Positions 17,040-26,119 of a stretch of DNA of 64,000 bases are shown here, piece by piece. The stretch is from Aquibacillus koreensis (GTDB lineage: Bacteria > Bacillota > Bacilli > Bacillales > Amphibacillaceae): assembly GCF_025154055.1 (NCBI RefSeq), contig NZ_JAOALK010000056.1, forward strand, positions 1 through 64,000, given 5' to 3'. The position numbers were made by a program, and so were the translations under genes. Numbering within the stretch: the first letter of the stretch is position 1; the number at the start of each line of letters is the position of its first letter. Below the pieces are notes generated by a model. That model was given only the letters and a program-made list of their open reading frames with translations. It searched no databases and was not told the origin of the DNA.

Positions 17040-17101
17040 ATCAAATGGTCGAACGTTTTTAAATAACTTAACTTTAATATTCGTATTTAGGAGTGAACAT
17101 C

Positions 17102-18085
17102 ATGGAAAATGTGTTTGATTACGAAGATATTCAATTAATTCCTGCAAAATGTATAGTAAACAGTCGCTCAGAATGTGATACATCCGTAACATTTGGTAAG
17201 CACACATTTAAACTACCGGTAGTACCTGCAAATATGCAGACGATAATAGATGAGAAAATTGCTATTTATTTAGCGGAGAATAACTATTTTTATATCATGC
17301 ACCGATTTGAACCCGAGAAACGTAGTGCATTTATCAAAGATATGGCATCACGGAACTTAATTTCTTCGATTAGTGTTGGTGTTAAAGAAGAGGAATATAG
17401 CTTTGTTGAAGAATTGACTAAAGAGAATCTGATACCAGACTATATCACCATTGATATCGCACACGGTCATTCTAATGCCGTAATTAACATGATTAAACAC
17501 ATAAAAAAACATTTACCAGAAACTTTTGTTATTGCAGGTAACGTCGGAACACCTGAGGCTGTTAGAGAACTTGAACATGCTGGCGCTGATGCAACAAAAG
17601 TAGGAATTGGACCGGGTAAGGTTTGTATCACCAAAATAAAAACTGGCTTCGGAACTGGAGGCTGGCAATTAGCAGCACTACGTTGGTGCGCAAAAGCAGC
17701 AACTAAGCCCATTATTGCTGATGGGGGAATTCGTACACACGGCGATATAGCAAAATCTGTTCGTTTTGGTGCATACATGGTTATGATCGGTTCATTATTT
17801 GCAGGTCACGAGGAATCTCCAGGTGAAACAATTGAAAAAGACGGAAAGCTATATAAAGAATACTTTGGTTCAGCTTCCGAATTTCAAAAAGGCGAAAAGA
17901 AAAATGTAGAAGGTAAAAAAATGATTGTCGAGCATAAAGGGTCTTTACAAGATACCTTGGTTGAGATGGAACAAGACCTTCAATCTTCTATTTCGTATGC
18001 TGGCGGCAATAAATTAGAAGCTATTCGTACGGTAGATTATGTTGTTGTTAAAAATTCCATCTTTAATGGCGACAAAGTCTATTAA
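17102..18085 (+). CDS. guaC: GMP reductase
   Basis: This enzyme deaminates GMP reductively to IMP with NADPH and lets guanine nucleotides feed the adenine branch. It is an IMPDH/GMPR-type TIM barrel of 327 residues without CBS domains. The active-site loop [22 protein letters not shown] carries the catalytic cysteine, preceded by [51 protein letters not shown] is the phosphate-binding region. The ATG at 17102 is preferred over an in-frame GTG at 17093 because TAGGAG is correctly spaced for the ATG. It is a single gene with its own promoter and a shared terminator. Confidence 0.96.
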   Translation: MENVFDYEDIQLIPAKCIVNSRSECDTSVTFGKHTFKLPVVPANMQTIIDEKIAIYLAENNYFYIMHRFEPEKRSAFIKDMASRNLISSISVGVKEEEYSFVEELTKENLIPDYITIDIAHGHSNAVINMIKHIKKHLPETFVIAGNVGTPEAVRELEHAGADATKVGIGPGKVCITKIKTGFGTGGWQLAALRWCAKAATKPIIADGGIRTHGDIAKSVRFGAYMVMIGSLFAGHEESPGETIEKDGKLYKEYFGSASEFQKGEKKNVEGKKMIVEHKGSLQDTLVEMEQDLQSSISYAGGNKLEAIRTVDYVVVKNSIFNGDKVY

Positions 18086-18110
18086 TCCCTTTTCAAAAAA
18101 AGTTATGAAT

Positions 18111-18152
18111 AAAAAAGGAAGATTAGTTGCTTGCAACTAATCTTCCTTTTTT
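18111..18152. terminator. Bidirectional terminator between guaC and ypwA
   Basis: A 20-bp perfect stem (arms 18111-18130 and 18133-18152) with A-run and T-run at its base can stop transcription from both convergent genes. Confidence 0.92.
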
Positions 18153-18168
18153 ATTTTCATTATGCAAA

Positions 18169-19659
18169 TTAGATGTTATAGATCTTTGAATACTTCTCTT
18201 TTAAATACGCAACAAGATATCTCGGTTCTAAAGATTCACCAGTAATATCTTTTAGCAACTCAAGCGGCTTTTTCTTCCTTCCATACTGGTGTATATGGGT
18301 GCTTAACCATTCTTTAATTGCAACAAAATTTCCATCCTTAATAATGGTATTAACATCAAGGTCCTTTTTCATTACATGATAGAATTGAGCTGCATACATA
18401 TAACCTAAAGCATACGATGGGAAGTAACCAAAGTTACCTGCAGACCAGTGAATATCTTGTAATACTCCCTCTTTGTCAGAAGTCGGTCTAATTCCTAGAT
18501 AATCTTCCATCTTCTGATTCCATAATTCAGGTAAGTCTTTCACTTCAATTTCATCGTTTATCAAGGCTTTCTCTAGTTCATAGCGAATCATAATGTGTAA
18601 ACAGTACGTTAATTCATCCGCTTCAATTCTGATATAAGACGGCTTTACTTCATTAATAGCCTTATAGAAATCCTTCAATTCAATATGTTCAAACGACTTA
18701 GGTGCAATCGATTTAAATAAATCATAATGATTCTCCCAGAATTCTTCACTTCTGGATATAAAGTTCTCCCAGAAAAGTGATTGCGATTCATGAATTCCCA
18801 TAGATGTGCCTGATGATAAAGGAGTCTGTGCTAGATCCTTAGATATATTTTGTTCATATAATGCATGTCCACCTTCATGAATCGTACCAAAGATCGCCAT
18901 TCGGAAATCCTCTTCATCATAACGAGTTGTAACACGAACATCTCCTTGGTTTAACGAAATAGCAAACGGATGAATGGTTTCATCTAAACGTCCTGCATTA
19001 AAATCATAGCCCATTCTTTTCAAAATTTCTTGACTAAACTGTTCCTGTTTGTCTTTTGGGAAATGTTGCTTCATTAAAGATGGATCAATTGTTACATTGG
19101 ATTGATTTATTTTTTCTACAAGTGTCGTTAATTCTTTCCTAACTTCTGAAAAGACTTGATCCAACAACTCTGTTGTCATACCTGGTTCATACGTATGTAG
19201 CAAAGCATCATAACGATTTTTTTCATAGCCCCAATACTCAGCAAACTTCTTATTATACGCCACCAACTGTTCAAGATAAGGTTGTAATAATGAGAAATCT
19301 CCTTTTTCTCTTGCTTCTTGCCAGACAGATTCAGATTTTGACTGTAACATAATATATTCTTTGTATTCTTCATCCGGAATTTTACTTTTGCGTTCATATT
19401 CTTCTTCACAGTCTAAAGCCGACTTCCGGACTATCTCGTTCTGACTTGTATTTTTCAGCCCATCAATATACTTTTTCATTTGATCCGATGTTGATATTTG
19501 GTGGATTTTTTGTGATAAGAAGCCAATTACTTCCGACCGTTGATCTACACCATTTTTAGGAATTTTCGTTCTTAAATCCCAAAAAATTAAAGCTAGCGCT
19601 TCCTCATAAGCACTTTGATCTTTTAAGAGTTGAAGAAACTCTTTCTCCATCTTTTCCAA
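18169..19659 (-). CDS. ypwA: Zinc carboxypeptidase, family M32
   Basis: This is a cytoplasmic metallocarboxypeptidase of 496 residues that trims C-terminal residues from peptides. All family blocks are present: HPF (230-232), DVRVTTRY (240-247), the zinc site HEGGH (261-265), GIHESQSLFWEN, the IRIEADELTY segment with the third ligand, and GVLQDIHWS. It is strongly acidic and all-helical, without a signal peptide. The B. subtilis counterpart is YpwA. It lies 33 bases downstream of ypsC on the same strand and could share its transcript. Confidence 0.95.
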   Translation of the reverse strand: MEKMEKEFLQLLKDQSAYEEALALIFWDLRTKIPKNGVDQRSEVIGFLSQKIHQISTSDQMKKYIDGLKNTSQNEIVRKSALDCEEEYERKSKIPDEEYKEYIMLQSKSESVWQEAREKGDFSLLQPYLEQLVAYNKKFAEYWGYEKNRYDALLHTYEPGMTTELLDQVFSEVRKELTTLVEKINQSNVTIDPSLMKQHFPKDKQEQFSQEILKRMGYDFNAGRLDETIHPFAISLNQGDVRVTTRYDEEDFRMAIFGTIHEGGHALYEQNISKDLAQTPLSSGTSMGIHESQSLFWENFISRSEEFWENHYDLFKSIAPKSFEHIELKDFYKAINEVKPSYIRIEADELTYCLHIMIRYELEKALINDEIEVKDLPELWNQKMEDYLGIRPTSDKEGVLQDIHWSAGNFGYFPSYALGYMYAAQFYHVMKKDLDVNTIIKDGNFVAIKEWLSTHIHQYGRKKKPLELLKDITGESLEPRYLVAYLKEKYSKIYNI

Positions 19660-19692
19660 TTCATCCAGCTCCCTTATATTTATTTTATTTCA

Positions 19693-20823
19693 TTAAATCC
19701 TCCTACCAAAATATTGATAATAGTCGGTTTTAATAAACCCATTAAATAACTTTCTCTTCTTTGTCGCTTTTCTACCGAATAAAGTTTCAAAATTTTCGTT
19801 GGATGTTAAGATATACGCACTCCACGATGGATAGTCAGCAAGTGCCTTACCCAAGTCTCTATACATTTGCTCTACTTGTGCTTTGTCACCTATACGTTCT
19901 CCATAAGGCGGATTGCCGACTACGTAGCCATTGTCCTTTTTAGGATGAAAATCATTTGCTTGCATTTGCTTCCAAGTAACTAAGTCACCTAAACCGGCTT
20001 CAATCGCATTATCCTTCGCTATTTCCACCATCTTATGATCAATATCAGACCCCGTAATATCTAGTGGCTGATCATAATTAGCAAGATCCTCTGCCTCTTC
20101 TAGTGCTTTTTCCCAGACTTTAGCGCCAATCCAAGGCCAATTTTCAGAAGAAAATTCTCGATTAAAACCTGGTGCAATGTTTTGTCCGATTAACGCTGCT
20201 TCAATTGGAATTGTCCCTGAGCCACAAAATGGATCCACAAATGGACGATCAGGCTGCCAATTCGTCAATTTAATTAATGCTGCTGCTAACGTTTCTTTTA
20301 AAGGAGCCTCTCCTTGTCCAATACGATAGCCTCTTTTATGTAATCCAGCACCTGAAGCATCAAGCGTGAGCGTTGCAACATCTTTAAGAATTGCTATCTC
20401 AATTCGATACAGATCTCCAGATTCCTCTAACCATGATGCAATTCCATGCTTTTGTTTTAATTTTTCAACAACAGCTTTTTTAACGATTGCTTGACAATCT
20501 GGGACACTATAAAGTGTAGATTTGACGGACTTACCAATTACCGGAAACTCACCATCTTCTGGAATATACGCATGCCAGTCTAACGCCTTCGTCTTTTCAA
20601 ACAATTCGTCAAACGTCTTTACTTCAAATTGTCCAACTAATATCTTAACTCTATCTGCACTTCGAAGCCATAGATTGCAGCGTGGTATAGCAGATACATC
20701 TGCTTGAAAGATCACCTTCCCATTTTCTACAGTTACATCCTCGTATCCTAGATCCCGTACTTCACTAGCAACAATGGACTCGAGGCCCATTGCAGCGGTC
20801 GCTATTAATGTCACATTCTTCAT
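19693..20823 (-). CDS. ypsC: THUMP-domain 23S rRNA-type guanine-N2 methyltransferase YpsC
   Basis: This is an RlmL/UPF0020-type RNA methyltransferase of 376 residues. An N-terminal THUMP/ferredoxin-like RNA-binding part (about 1-160) precedes the Rossmann methyltransferase domain with DPFCGSGTIPIEAALIGQNIAPG (SAM site), DITGSDIDHKMV and the catalytic VGNPPYGER. It likely makes m2G in 23S rRNA, by homology to the N-terminal half of E. coli RlmL, since the second RlmK domain is absent. It follows rnpB in the same order as in B. subtilis. Confidence 0.93.
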   Translation of the reverse strand: MKNVTLIATAAMGLESIVASEVRDLGYEDVTVENGKVIFQADVSAIPRCNLWLRSADRVKILVGQFEVKTFDELFEKTKALDWHAYIPEDGEFPVIGKSVKSTLYSVPDCQAIVKKAVVEKLKQKHGIASWLEESGDLYRIEIAILKDVATLTLDASGAGLHKRGYRIGQGEAPLKETLAAALIKLTNWQPDRPFVDPFCGSGTIPIEAALIGQNIAPGFNREFSSENWPWIGAKVWEKALEEAEDLANYDQPLDITGSDIDHKMVEIAKDNAIEAGLGDLVTWKQMQANDFHPKKDNGYVVGNPPYGERIGDKAQVEQMYRDLGKALADYPSWSAYILTSNENFETLFGRKATKKRKLFNGFIKTDYYQYFGRRI

Positions 20824-20850
20824 ATGTAATTTCCCTTCTAAACTAAAATA

Positions 20851-20888
20851 AAAAACCCTTTCTAATTCATATCCATTTAGAAAGGGTT
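20851..20888 (-). terminator. rnpB terminator
   Basis: On the minus strand AACCCTTTCTAA / TTAGAAAGGGTT (20854-20888) is followed by a T-run. It separates RNase P RNA from ypsC. Confidence 0.85.
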
Positions 20889-20904
20889 ATCTCTTTATAT
20901 TATA

Positions 20905-21306
20905 GACCAAATGAATGTTTTATAAGCCATGTTTTGTACTATTGCACTGCAAACGGTGGTCAGCCTCGTACGCAAGTAGTAATCATCTATCTACAAGCTA
21001 AGCTTGTCCCTTTTTCGGTTCAATTCCCTAATCAAGGATGCCCCTACCAATATTTGGGTTGCTCACTCGTGGGGTTTACCCGTTCCACTCAGGATCGTTT
21101 CCGACCTGACTACGTCACTGTGGCACTTTCAAGGTATTCATACCATATCCGAAGACTTAGGTATTTTCCCTGCCGTTAACCATAAAGGTTACCTTGACTT
21201 ATGAATTCGTCAAGCACGAACACTACAAGCATCGCAGCCTGTGTGAGCATGGACTTTCCTCTACGCTAATAGGTAGCGCAGCGATTACCAAAACATTCAT
21301 TTTATC
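20905..21306 (-). ncRNA. rnpB: RNase P RNA, Bacillus (type B)
   Basis: This is the catalytic RNA that matures tRNA 5' ends. Read on the minus strand, universally conserved pieces appear in order: GGTAATCGCTGCG, GAGGAAAGTCCATGCTC, GTAGTGTTCGTGC, GACGGCAGG-like CGGCAGGGAAAA, CTTCGGATATGG, TTGAAAGTGCCACAGTGACG, GGTAAACCCCACGAG, GTAGATAGATGATTAC and CAAAACATGGCTTATA. The outer P1 stem is ATGAATGTTTTGG (5' end) with AAAACATTCAT (3' end). The length of about 400 nt is right. Ends are estimated from the promoter and the P1 stem. The location between ypsC and gpsB matches B. subtilis. Confidence 0.96.
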
Positions 21307-21313
21307 CATTATT

Positions 21314-21342
21314 CATTGTAATAACTTCTGTCTTACAAGTCA
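21314..21342 (-). promoter_or_regulatory. SigA promoter of rnpB
   Basis: On the minus strand TTGACT (21337-21342), a 17-base spacer and TACAAT (21314-21319) lie directly before the RNA's 5' end. Confidence 0.88.
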
Positions 21343-21407
21343 ATGATGTAATAATACCACAAATTCATGGTGCATGGCACTAGTAATTTCAGTAATTATT
21401 ACTAAAT

Positions 21408-21719
21408 TTAGGAATCAGCATATTTCTTTCCGAATACAGCCTTTTCTAAATTAGATAATCTTTTTAACACATCATAATTCACTTGATGCGTCGATGCAGT
21501 TGGTCTTGTCCTTGGTTGCTCCGGTTGTTTCTTCAACCGTTCATTTTCTAATTTAAGACGTTCAATTTCTTGATTCAATGTCTCATAGTCTTGAATAACA
21601 GTGTCTAAAAACTCATCTACCTCTTCTTGATTATACCCTCGCATAGATGTCTTAAAATTCTTTTCTAATATATCTTTAGCAGTTAATTGAACACTTTCTA
21701 ATGTCATCTCATTATTCAC
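21408..21719 (-). CDS. gpsB: Cell-division coordinator GpsB
   Basis: This is a DivIVA-like cytoplasmic membrane-associated protein of 103 residues that shuttles penicillin-binding proteins between side wall and septum. The N-terminal DivIVA domain includes [28 protein letters not shown], with the membrane-binding loop and the PBP-docking groove, followed by a coiled coil ([16 protein letters not shown]) and a short C-terminal trimerisation segment. Its known partner PonA/PBP1 is encoded about 5 kb away in this window. It lies directly upstream of rnpB on the same strand, as in B. subtilis. Confidence 0.97.
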   Translation of the reverse strand: MNNEMTLESVQLTAKDILEKNFKTSMRGYNQEEVDEFLDTVIQDYETLNQEIERLKLENERLKKQPEQPRTRPTASTHQVNYDVLKRLSNLEKAVFGKKYADS

Positions 21720-21778
21720 CTCATATTTCGCACAACTTATCCTTTATTTTTTCAAATTATGCACAAAATGTCAATGTT

Positions 21779-22333
21779 CTAATGTTCAAATTGATCATTT
21801 TGAATTTCTTGAACTGCATCCTCCAAATCAAGAGGAGTAATTGTTAAAATTGGATAGTGTTTTTTCTGACCAGCCCTTTTAGCTTCATCAAGAAAGAAAC
21901 GTGTACTTCCGGGAAACTCCTCATCCAATAATATTAAACAAGCATCACTTTTTTCTATTAACCATTTATCTCTTGCTTTAAATTGGTATGGACCTTTATA
22001 TTCATCCTTATAAAGGGTTTGGTGAAAATCTGCAAACATCGAGGCCTCTTCCAACAACATTTGGTAAGGTTCCGGCCAATTTTTATCTTGGTTTTCAAAC
22101 GGTGGAATTAGTCCAAATTTAATATCATAGTTTTCTTTTAATTCCATAATAACTTCACTTGTCCATAACTCAACTCCCATTTGACCAGACATCAAAACCC
22201 ATTCTAACCCCTCCTCCACGTATTGAATGAGACGTTTTTTAATGGCTTGCTTTATAAAATCTATCTTATGATCATTGGCTTTAAAAATATTCATTTCTAT
22301 TGGCTTATATCCTGTTACCGTTAAAACTTTCAT
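21779..22333 (-). CDS. ypsA: SLOG-family protein YpsA (DUF1273)
   Basis: This is a 184-residue Rossmann-like SLOG domain protein, a fold expected to bind nucleotides or nucleotide-derived ligands. The early VLTVTGYKP, the VLMSGQMGVELWTSEVIMEL helix and the DACLILLDEEFPGSTRFFLDEA block are typical of YpsA. In B. subtilis YpsA is linked to cell-division control; the ligand is unknown. The ATG at 22333 is preferred because AAAGGATG precedes it; twelve extra codons upstream are possible but lack a ribosome site. It sits just before gpsB, 59 bases away. Confidence 0.92.
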   Translation of the reverse strand: MKVLTVTGYKPIEMNIFKANDHKIDFIKQAIKKRLIQYVEEGLEWVLMSGQMGVELWTSEVIMELKENYDIKFGLIPPFENQDKNWPEPYQMLLEEASMFADFHQTLYKDEYKGPYQFKARDKWLIEKSDACLILLDEEFPGSTRFFLDEAKRAGQKKHYPILTITPLDLEDAVQEIQNDQFEH

Positions 22334-22421
22334 ATGTATACATCCTTTATTATAACTATTACTAGTCATAGTATATCAAAAAATGAAGATAAAACTTACT
22401 TTATGCTTATGACACAATATG

Positions 22422-22896
22422 TATAAACTGCGACGTAAAGCAAAAATAATAAGTTCCTACAATGCAAGCGGCCATGAGAGACCTTATTTCCCTGTTTTTG
22501 ACCAATCTTGAATCTGAGCGGTCATACGATACGCTATTTTAACAAAATGCTATCGAAATCAATGAAATTACGGCAAATAACGGATCTGGTGACCGCGAAA
22601 ACTTGGAAATCTTGGATTTTTGCAAAATAAGGGATCTCATGACCGCCAAGATTTCCTTAGATTTCCGAGCGGCTATGAGGTACCTTAATTTCCTATTTTA
22701 GGCCAATTTAAAATCTAAGCGGTTATACAGTACGCTATTTTAGCAAAATGCCCACGTAATCAATGAAATCAGGGCAAATAAGGGATCTGGTAGCCGCTAA
22801 AATAATATAAACGAAGATTTCGGACAAATAACCGATCTCATAACCGCCAAAATCGACCATAGATTAGCGGCTACTATAGTTACTACGTATTTTATA
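22422..22896. repeat. Type 2 structured intergenic repeat, copy 1
   Basis: This stretch is built of eight imperfect copies of a core of about 22 bases in both orientations. The forward form AAATAAGGGATCT-N5-GACCGC appears at 22575, 22625, 22776 and 22826; the reverse form GCGGC-N6-GA-N2-CTTATTT appears at 22468, 22518, 22669 and 22719. Opposed cores would fold into long hairpins. The whole stretch is roughly 90 percent identical by eye to 46301-46771. Ends read TATAAACTGCGACGTAA (22422) and ATAGTTACTACGTA (22876). No gene lies between ypsA and cotD (22334-22976). Confidence 0.88.
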
Positions 22897-22928
22897 TCTA
22901 ATGTGAATGAAAATCTAAAATAATATTG

Positions 22929-22965
22929 AAAAAGGATTGGGATACTGGATCCCAATCCTTTTTTT
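22929..22965. terminator. cotD terminator
   Basis: A 15-bp stem (arms 22929-22943 and 22949-22963) with T-runs on both strands lies just after the cotD stop codon. Confidence 0.85.
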
Positions 22966-22976
22966 GTTAAGCTTTA

Positions 22977-23333
22977 TTATCTTCTACGGCGAAATCCACC
23001 CGGGAAACCTGGTACACCTGGTGCTCCTGGTACAGGACCTGTTGGAGGTACTGGAGCTCCTGCTACCGGAAAATTTGGTCTTGGTGGCGTAGGAACTTGA
23101 AAAGATCCTCCATACACATTTACACTGTCTACTTCATTTGCAAAAGAAGTTGAATGTGGATAGACATGAACGTTTTTCTGAAGGTGATGGTTTACTACAT
23201 TCGTGTGAGATGGATGAACGTGCTTCACCGTATTCTCACTGCACGTATCTACTTGATTATAATTTGTTGGATACACCACTGTTTCTTCAGGGCATCCACA
23301 GTTCATTCCAAAGGGTTTGTGATGATGTCTCAT
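22977..23333 (-). CDS. cotD: CotD-family inner spore coat protein
   Basis: This is a 118-residue coat protein rich in histidine at the N-terminus (MRHHHKPFGMNCGCPEETVVYPT), with HVHPSHTNVVNHH in the middle and a Pro/Gly-rich tail ending in FRRRR. The composition and N-terminus match CotD, a component of the spore inner coat made in the mother cell under SigK. Its place next to ypsA also fits B. subtilis. The Gly/Pro tail is longer than I would expect. It stands as a single gene with a terminator; no sigma-factor site was assigned. Confidence 0.92.
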   Translation of the reverse strand: MRHHHKPFGMNCGCPEETVVYPTNYNQVDTCSENTVKHVHPSHTNVVNHHLQKNVHVYPHSTSFANEVDSVNVYGGSFQVPTPPRPNFPVAGAPVPPTGPVPGAPGVPGFPGGFRRRR

Positions 23334-23434
23334 AAAGATCTCCTTTCTTCTCTTTAAGTTTATCTACAATAGTATCCTATGTGTAGATGTGGAGACATGT
23401 CTGAGACACAAACCTAGTTTTGTTAAATTTTTGC

Positions 23435-23866
<432 letters not shown>

Positions 23867-23983
23867 CTAAAGAATGGATTCTTCTAGGCTTATCTTGAAA
23901 CTTAGGTTTTTTTACAATAAGGCAATGGACCATATCATCTTTCACCAATAGCATATCTAACAATATAGAAAAACATACATAAA

Positions 23984-24358
23984 TTATTTATGTATGTCTT
24001 GCAATAGTAAATCAAAAACATAGTGTACGGATTTATTTAAATTCATATATCTTTTTCGATTAACATCTACATAATAACTATGCATTAACAATAACTCCAT
24101 GTTTTCTTTCGTTGAGGTAATTTGATTAGGGTGGACTTGAACACTACGATCTTTAGCAAAGACCAAAGCTTCTGCCTCCCATTCTTTTAGTAATTCAAAA
24201 GTTGGTGACGTTTTATCCTTTACATATAAAAAGAAATCCATATCTTTTTTCTTTTCTGGTTTCTCATGTGTAAGATAATGTTCTTTTAATTGCTCCAAAG
24301 TTATTTTTAAGTTTGAAGTCACGTGATGTAAATCCATCCTTCTATCCCGCCTTTCCAT
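23984..24358 (-). CDS. yppE: YppE-family protein (DUF1798)
   Basis: This is a small helical cytoplasmic protein of 124 residues resembling B. subtilis YppE (DUF1798). Helices run through LKITLEQLKEHYLTH, ELLKEWEAEALVFAKDR and MELLLMHSYYVDVNRKRYMNL. No catalytic motif is visible and the family has no known function. It is 12 bases downstream of another small gene on the same strand, so they likely form a pair. A second ATG at codon 8 is possible; the first is kept because AAGGTAAAG precedes it. The symbol is given from family and position, with some doubt. Confidence 0.75.
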   Translation of the reverse strand: MERRDRRMDLHHVTSNLKITLEQLKEHYLTHEKPEKKKDMDFFLYVKDKTSPTFELLKEWEAEALVFAKDRSVQVHPNQITSTKENMELLLMHSYYVDVNRKRYMNLNKSVHYVFDLLLQDIHK

Positions 24359-24370
24359 TTTTACTTTACC

Positions 24371-24685
24371 TTATTTGCGGGATAATTGCATGTTTTTAAA
24401 CCACTTTAAACTCGGTAAACTAACTCTCTTTTTTTGAGCACCCTTATGGCTTTCTTCTTGTTTCTCTTTAATGACTTTATTTTGTAACTCTTCTATATCA
24501 TGATGCAACTTAACAATCGTATGTTGTCGTTTAGCAGCAATATTTAGTACATAGGCATCCGTCTTTGTTGAAAGCTTTTGATCAATGATCCGAAGTTGAT
24601 CCATTAAATCAAAATAACGCTTTTCGAATTCGTGTTTTGATATCGTTTCATTGCTTCGGTAAGATTGCTTTAACGCAAGACTCAT
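24371..24685 (-). CDS. Small basic helical protein of unknown function
   Basis: I do not recognise this 104-residue protein. It has a central helical, probably coiled-coil segment (FEKRYFDLMDQLRIIDQKL and KLHHDIEELQNKVIKEKQEE) and a very basic C-terminus. AAAAGGAGG lies just before the ATG at 24685; a longer frame upstream to 24775 has no site. It is followed after 12 bases by yppE and is divergent from sspM. The setting suggests one of the small, partly spore-related genes of the B. subtilis ypp cluster, but no function can be stated. Confidence 0.72.
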   Translation of the reverse strand: MSLALKQSYRSNETISKHEFEKRYFDLMDQLRIIDQKLSTKTDAYVLNIAAKRQHTIVKLHHDIEELQNKVIKEKQEESHKGAQKKRVSLPSLKWFKNMQLSRK

Positions 24686-24849
24686 TGAGATCCTCCTTTT
24701 TGTTTCCTTCGTTACTTCTATATTCTCCTTCCTTAAAGCAACACCTGCACAGGCGACAAAACTAGAAGAAAACATACATTATTAGTGAAATAGTGCCGTA
24801 TTTTTTTCGCTACTTTGTTTCAAACTATAGATTGAAGGAGGGATGCAGA

Positions 24850-24966
24850 ATGAGTAACAAACGAGCAAAACGAAATGATAAAAAGAATAACGTGAATCAA
24901 CAAGAAGAGAAAAAAGCTGGGTATGGAGACAAGAAATTAGAAGGACCAGACCGTCCTTCTGTATAA
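24850..24966 (+). CDS. sspM: Small acid-soluble spore protein M-like
   Basis: This 38-residue peptide starts with MSNKRAKRNDKK and ends in DKKLEGPDRPSV. The end closely resembles the C-terminus of B. subtilis SspM (DKKLGGPNRPST, from memory), a minor small acid-soluble protein made in the forespore. The ATG is preceded by GGAGGG with seven-base spacing. It is rich in Lys, Asn and Gln and has no hydrophobic segment. Its position near yppC and yppE matches SspM. A strong terminator follows immediately. A SigG promoter is expected, but I could not place one with confidence. Confidence 0.8.
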   Translation: MSNKRAKRNDKKNNVNQQEEKKAGYGDKKLEGPDRPSV

Positions 24967-24973
24967 TAGGAAA

Positions 24974-25014
24974 CAAGGACCTTTGTTATATAAGTTATAG
25001 CAAAGGTCCTTGTT
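24974..25014. terminator. Bidirectional terminator between sspM and yppC
   Basis: CAAGGACCTTTG / CAAAGGTCCTTG (24974-24985, 25001-25012), 12 bp, serves the convergent genes. Confidence 0.85.
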
Positions 25015-25021
25015 TTGTTTT

Positions 25022-25993
25022 CTAAAACCGCCTAATACTCTGCTTTATATGTTCAAACCCAAGCATCATTTCCCTTTTCCTACAATAACTTTCCCACTTC
25101 GTCTGATTAAAAGAAGCTTTCTCATCTTGCCACCATTTTTCTTTAATCCCCCCATAAAAAAACCAGTCATAGCGAATATTATCCTGATGATTAATAATAG
25201 GATAAACGCTTCGTAACATAGGCGTTAAGTGATTACCAAAAGCGTTTTTTAAATATCTACCATAATCACGTCGTGAACCTGTATGCTCTGTATTCAGTGC
25301 AAAATCATAAAATTGATCAAATTTATCTGGACGAAATAATAAATGAGCTAATCTTTTCCCTAATGTAATTCTTTTTGTTGTATTGGAAAAATCATGTACA
25401 TCCATTGCGCAGATTTCTCCACTTCTTGTAGGGAATAACACGGTACTCATATGAAAAAAGTCTTGAAGTAAATAAGGCCAGTTCATAAAAACATGCCATT
25501 TATAAAATGGTTGTTTCGTTACAGGTGTCACTATGACATTCTGTTCGTTTATAATAAGTGCAACTATTAACCTTTCCTTATCTCGTTTTTGCCAAAAGTG
25601 ACACCATTCCTTTATCATAAACGTAGATACATCAAAGTAAGGTAATAGATGAAACATGGGTCTATTCAAATAAGTTGAAATCTGGTATAACATCAATTGT
25701 GGATATGCATCAGAGAAGATTAACCAATTAGCTCGTTCATAAGTTGAAAATAGCTGTTTTCTCGTTCTATTAGGTAAAAGGTCTAGAAATGGTTCAGCCA
25801 TTAAATCAGTCATATTCCAGCCAGCATTACGGGAGACCATACTAGCCAAAAAAGCCCATTTTATTTCTGGAAATTTTCGATAGAAATTTTGGTAGGTCAT
25901 CGTACGGGAAATGTTGTCTTTATTTGCTTTTCTAGTCTTTTTATTTATATAACGAATATATTCCATTTCGGATTTATTTAATTTATGCATCAT
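25022..25993 (-). CDS. yppC: DUF2515 protein YppC
   Basis: This 323-residue protein of the DUF2515 family, rich in aromatic residues (FLASMVSRNAGWNMTDLM, FSDAYPQLMLYQIST, MNWPYLLQDFFHMSTVLFPTRSG), has no signal peptide and no recognisable catalytic motif. B. subtilis YppC has the same size and lies beside recU in the same divergent arrangement. Function is unknown. The DUF assignment is by resemblance to YppC and position. The divergent intergenic region to recU is 126 bases. Confidence 0.85.
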   Translation of the reverse strand: MMHKLNKSEMEYIRYINKKTRKANKDNISRTMTYQNFYRKFPEIKWAFLASMVSRNAGWNMTDLMAEPFLDLLPNRTRKQLFSTYERANWLIFSDAYPQLMLYQISTYLNRPMFHLLPYFDVSTFMIKEWCHFWQKRDKERLIVALIINEQNVIVTPVTKQPFYKWHVFMNWPYLLQDFFHMSTVLFPTRSGEICAMDVHDFSNTTKRITLGKRLAHLLFRPDKFDQFYDFALNTEHTGSRRDYGRYLKNAFGNHLTPMLRSVYPIINHQDNIRYDWFFYGGIKEKWWQDEKASFNQTKWESYCRKREMMLGFEHIKQSIRRF

Positions 25994-26119
25994 ACCACCC
26001 CTAATAACCTAATAAAGTATAGTGTTAGCAATCGAGAAGAAAGTATTTATTCTCATAATTGTTTTTATCATTTATAATAGAGGTTTAGTATGATACTGTC
26101 ATCAGTAGGGGGAATAGAG

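Noticed and set aside
16872-17101. Purine riboswitch before guaC
   Set aside because: No three-stem aptamer with the conserved loop sequences could be found; only a SigA promoter is visible.
20934-21204. Two plus-strand frames of 66-81 codons
   Set aside because: They are antisense to RNase P RNA, whose conserved segments explain the sequence.
22422-22896. CRISPR array
   Set aside because: The recurring 22-base cores alternate in orientation and have no uniform spacers; no cas genes are in the window.
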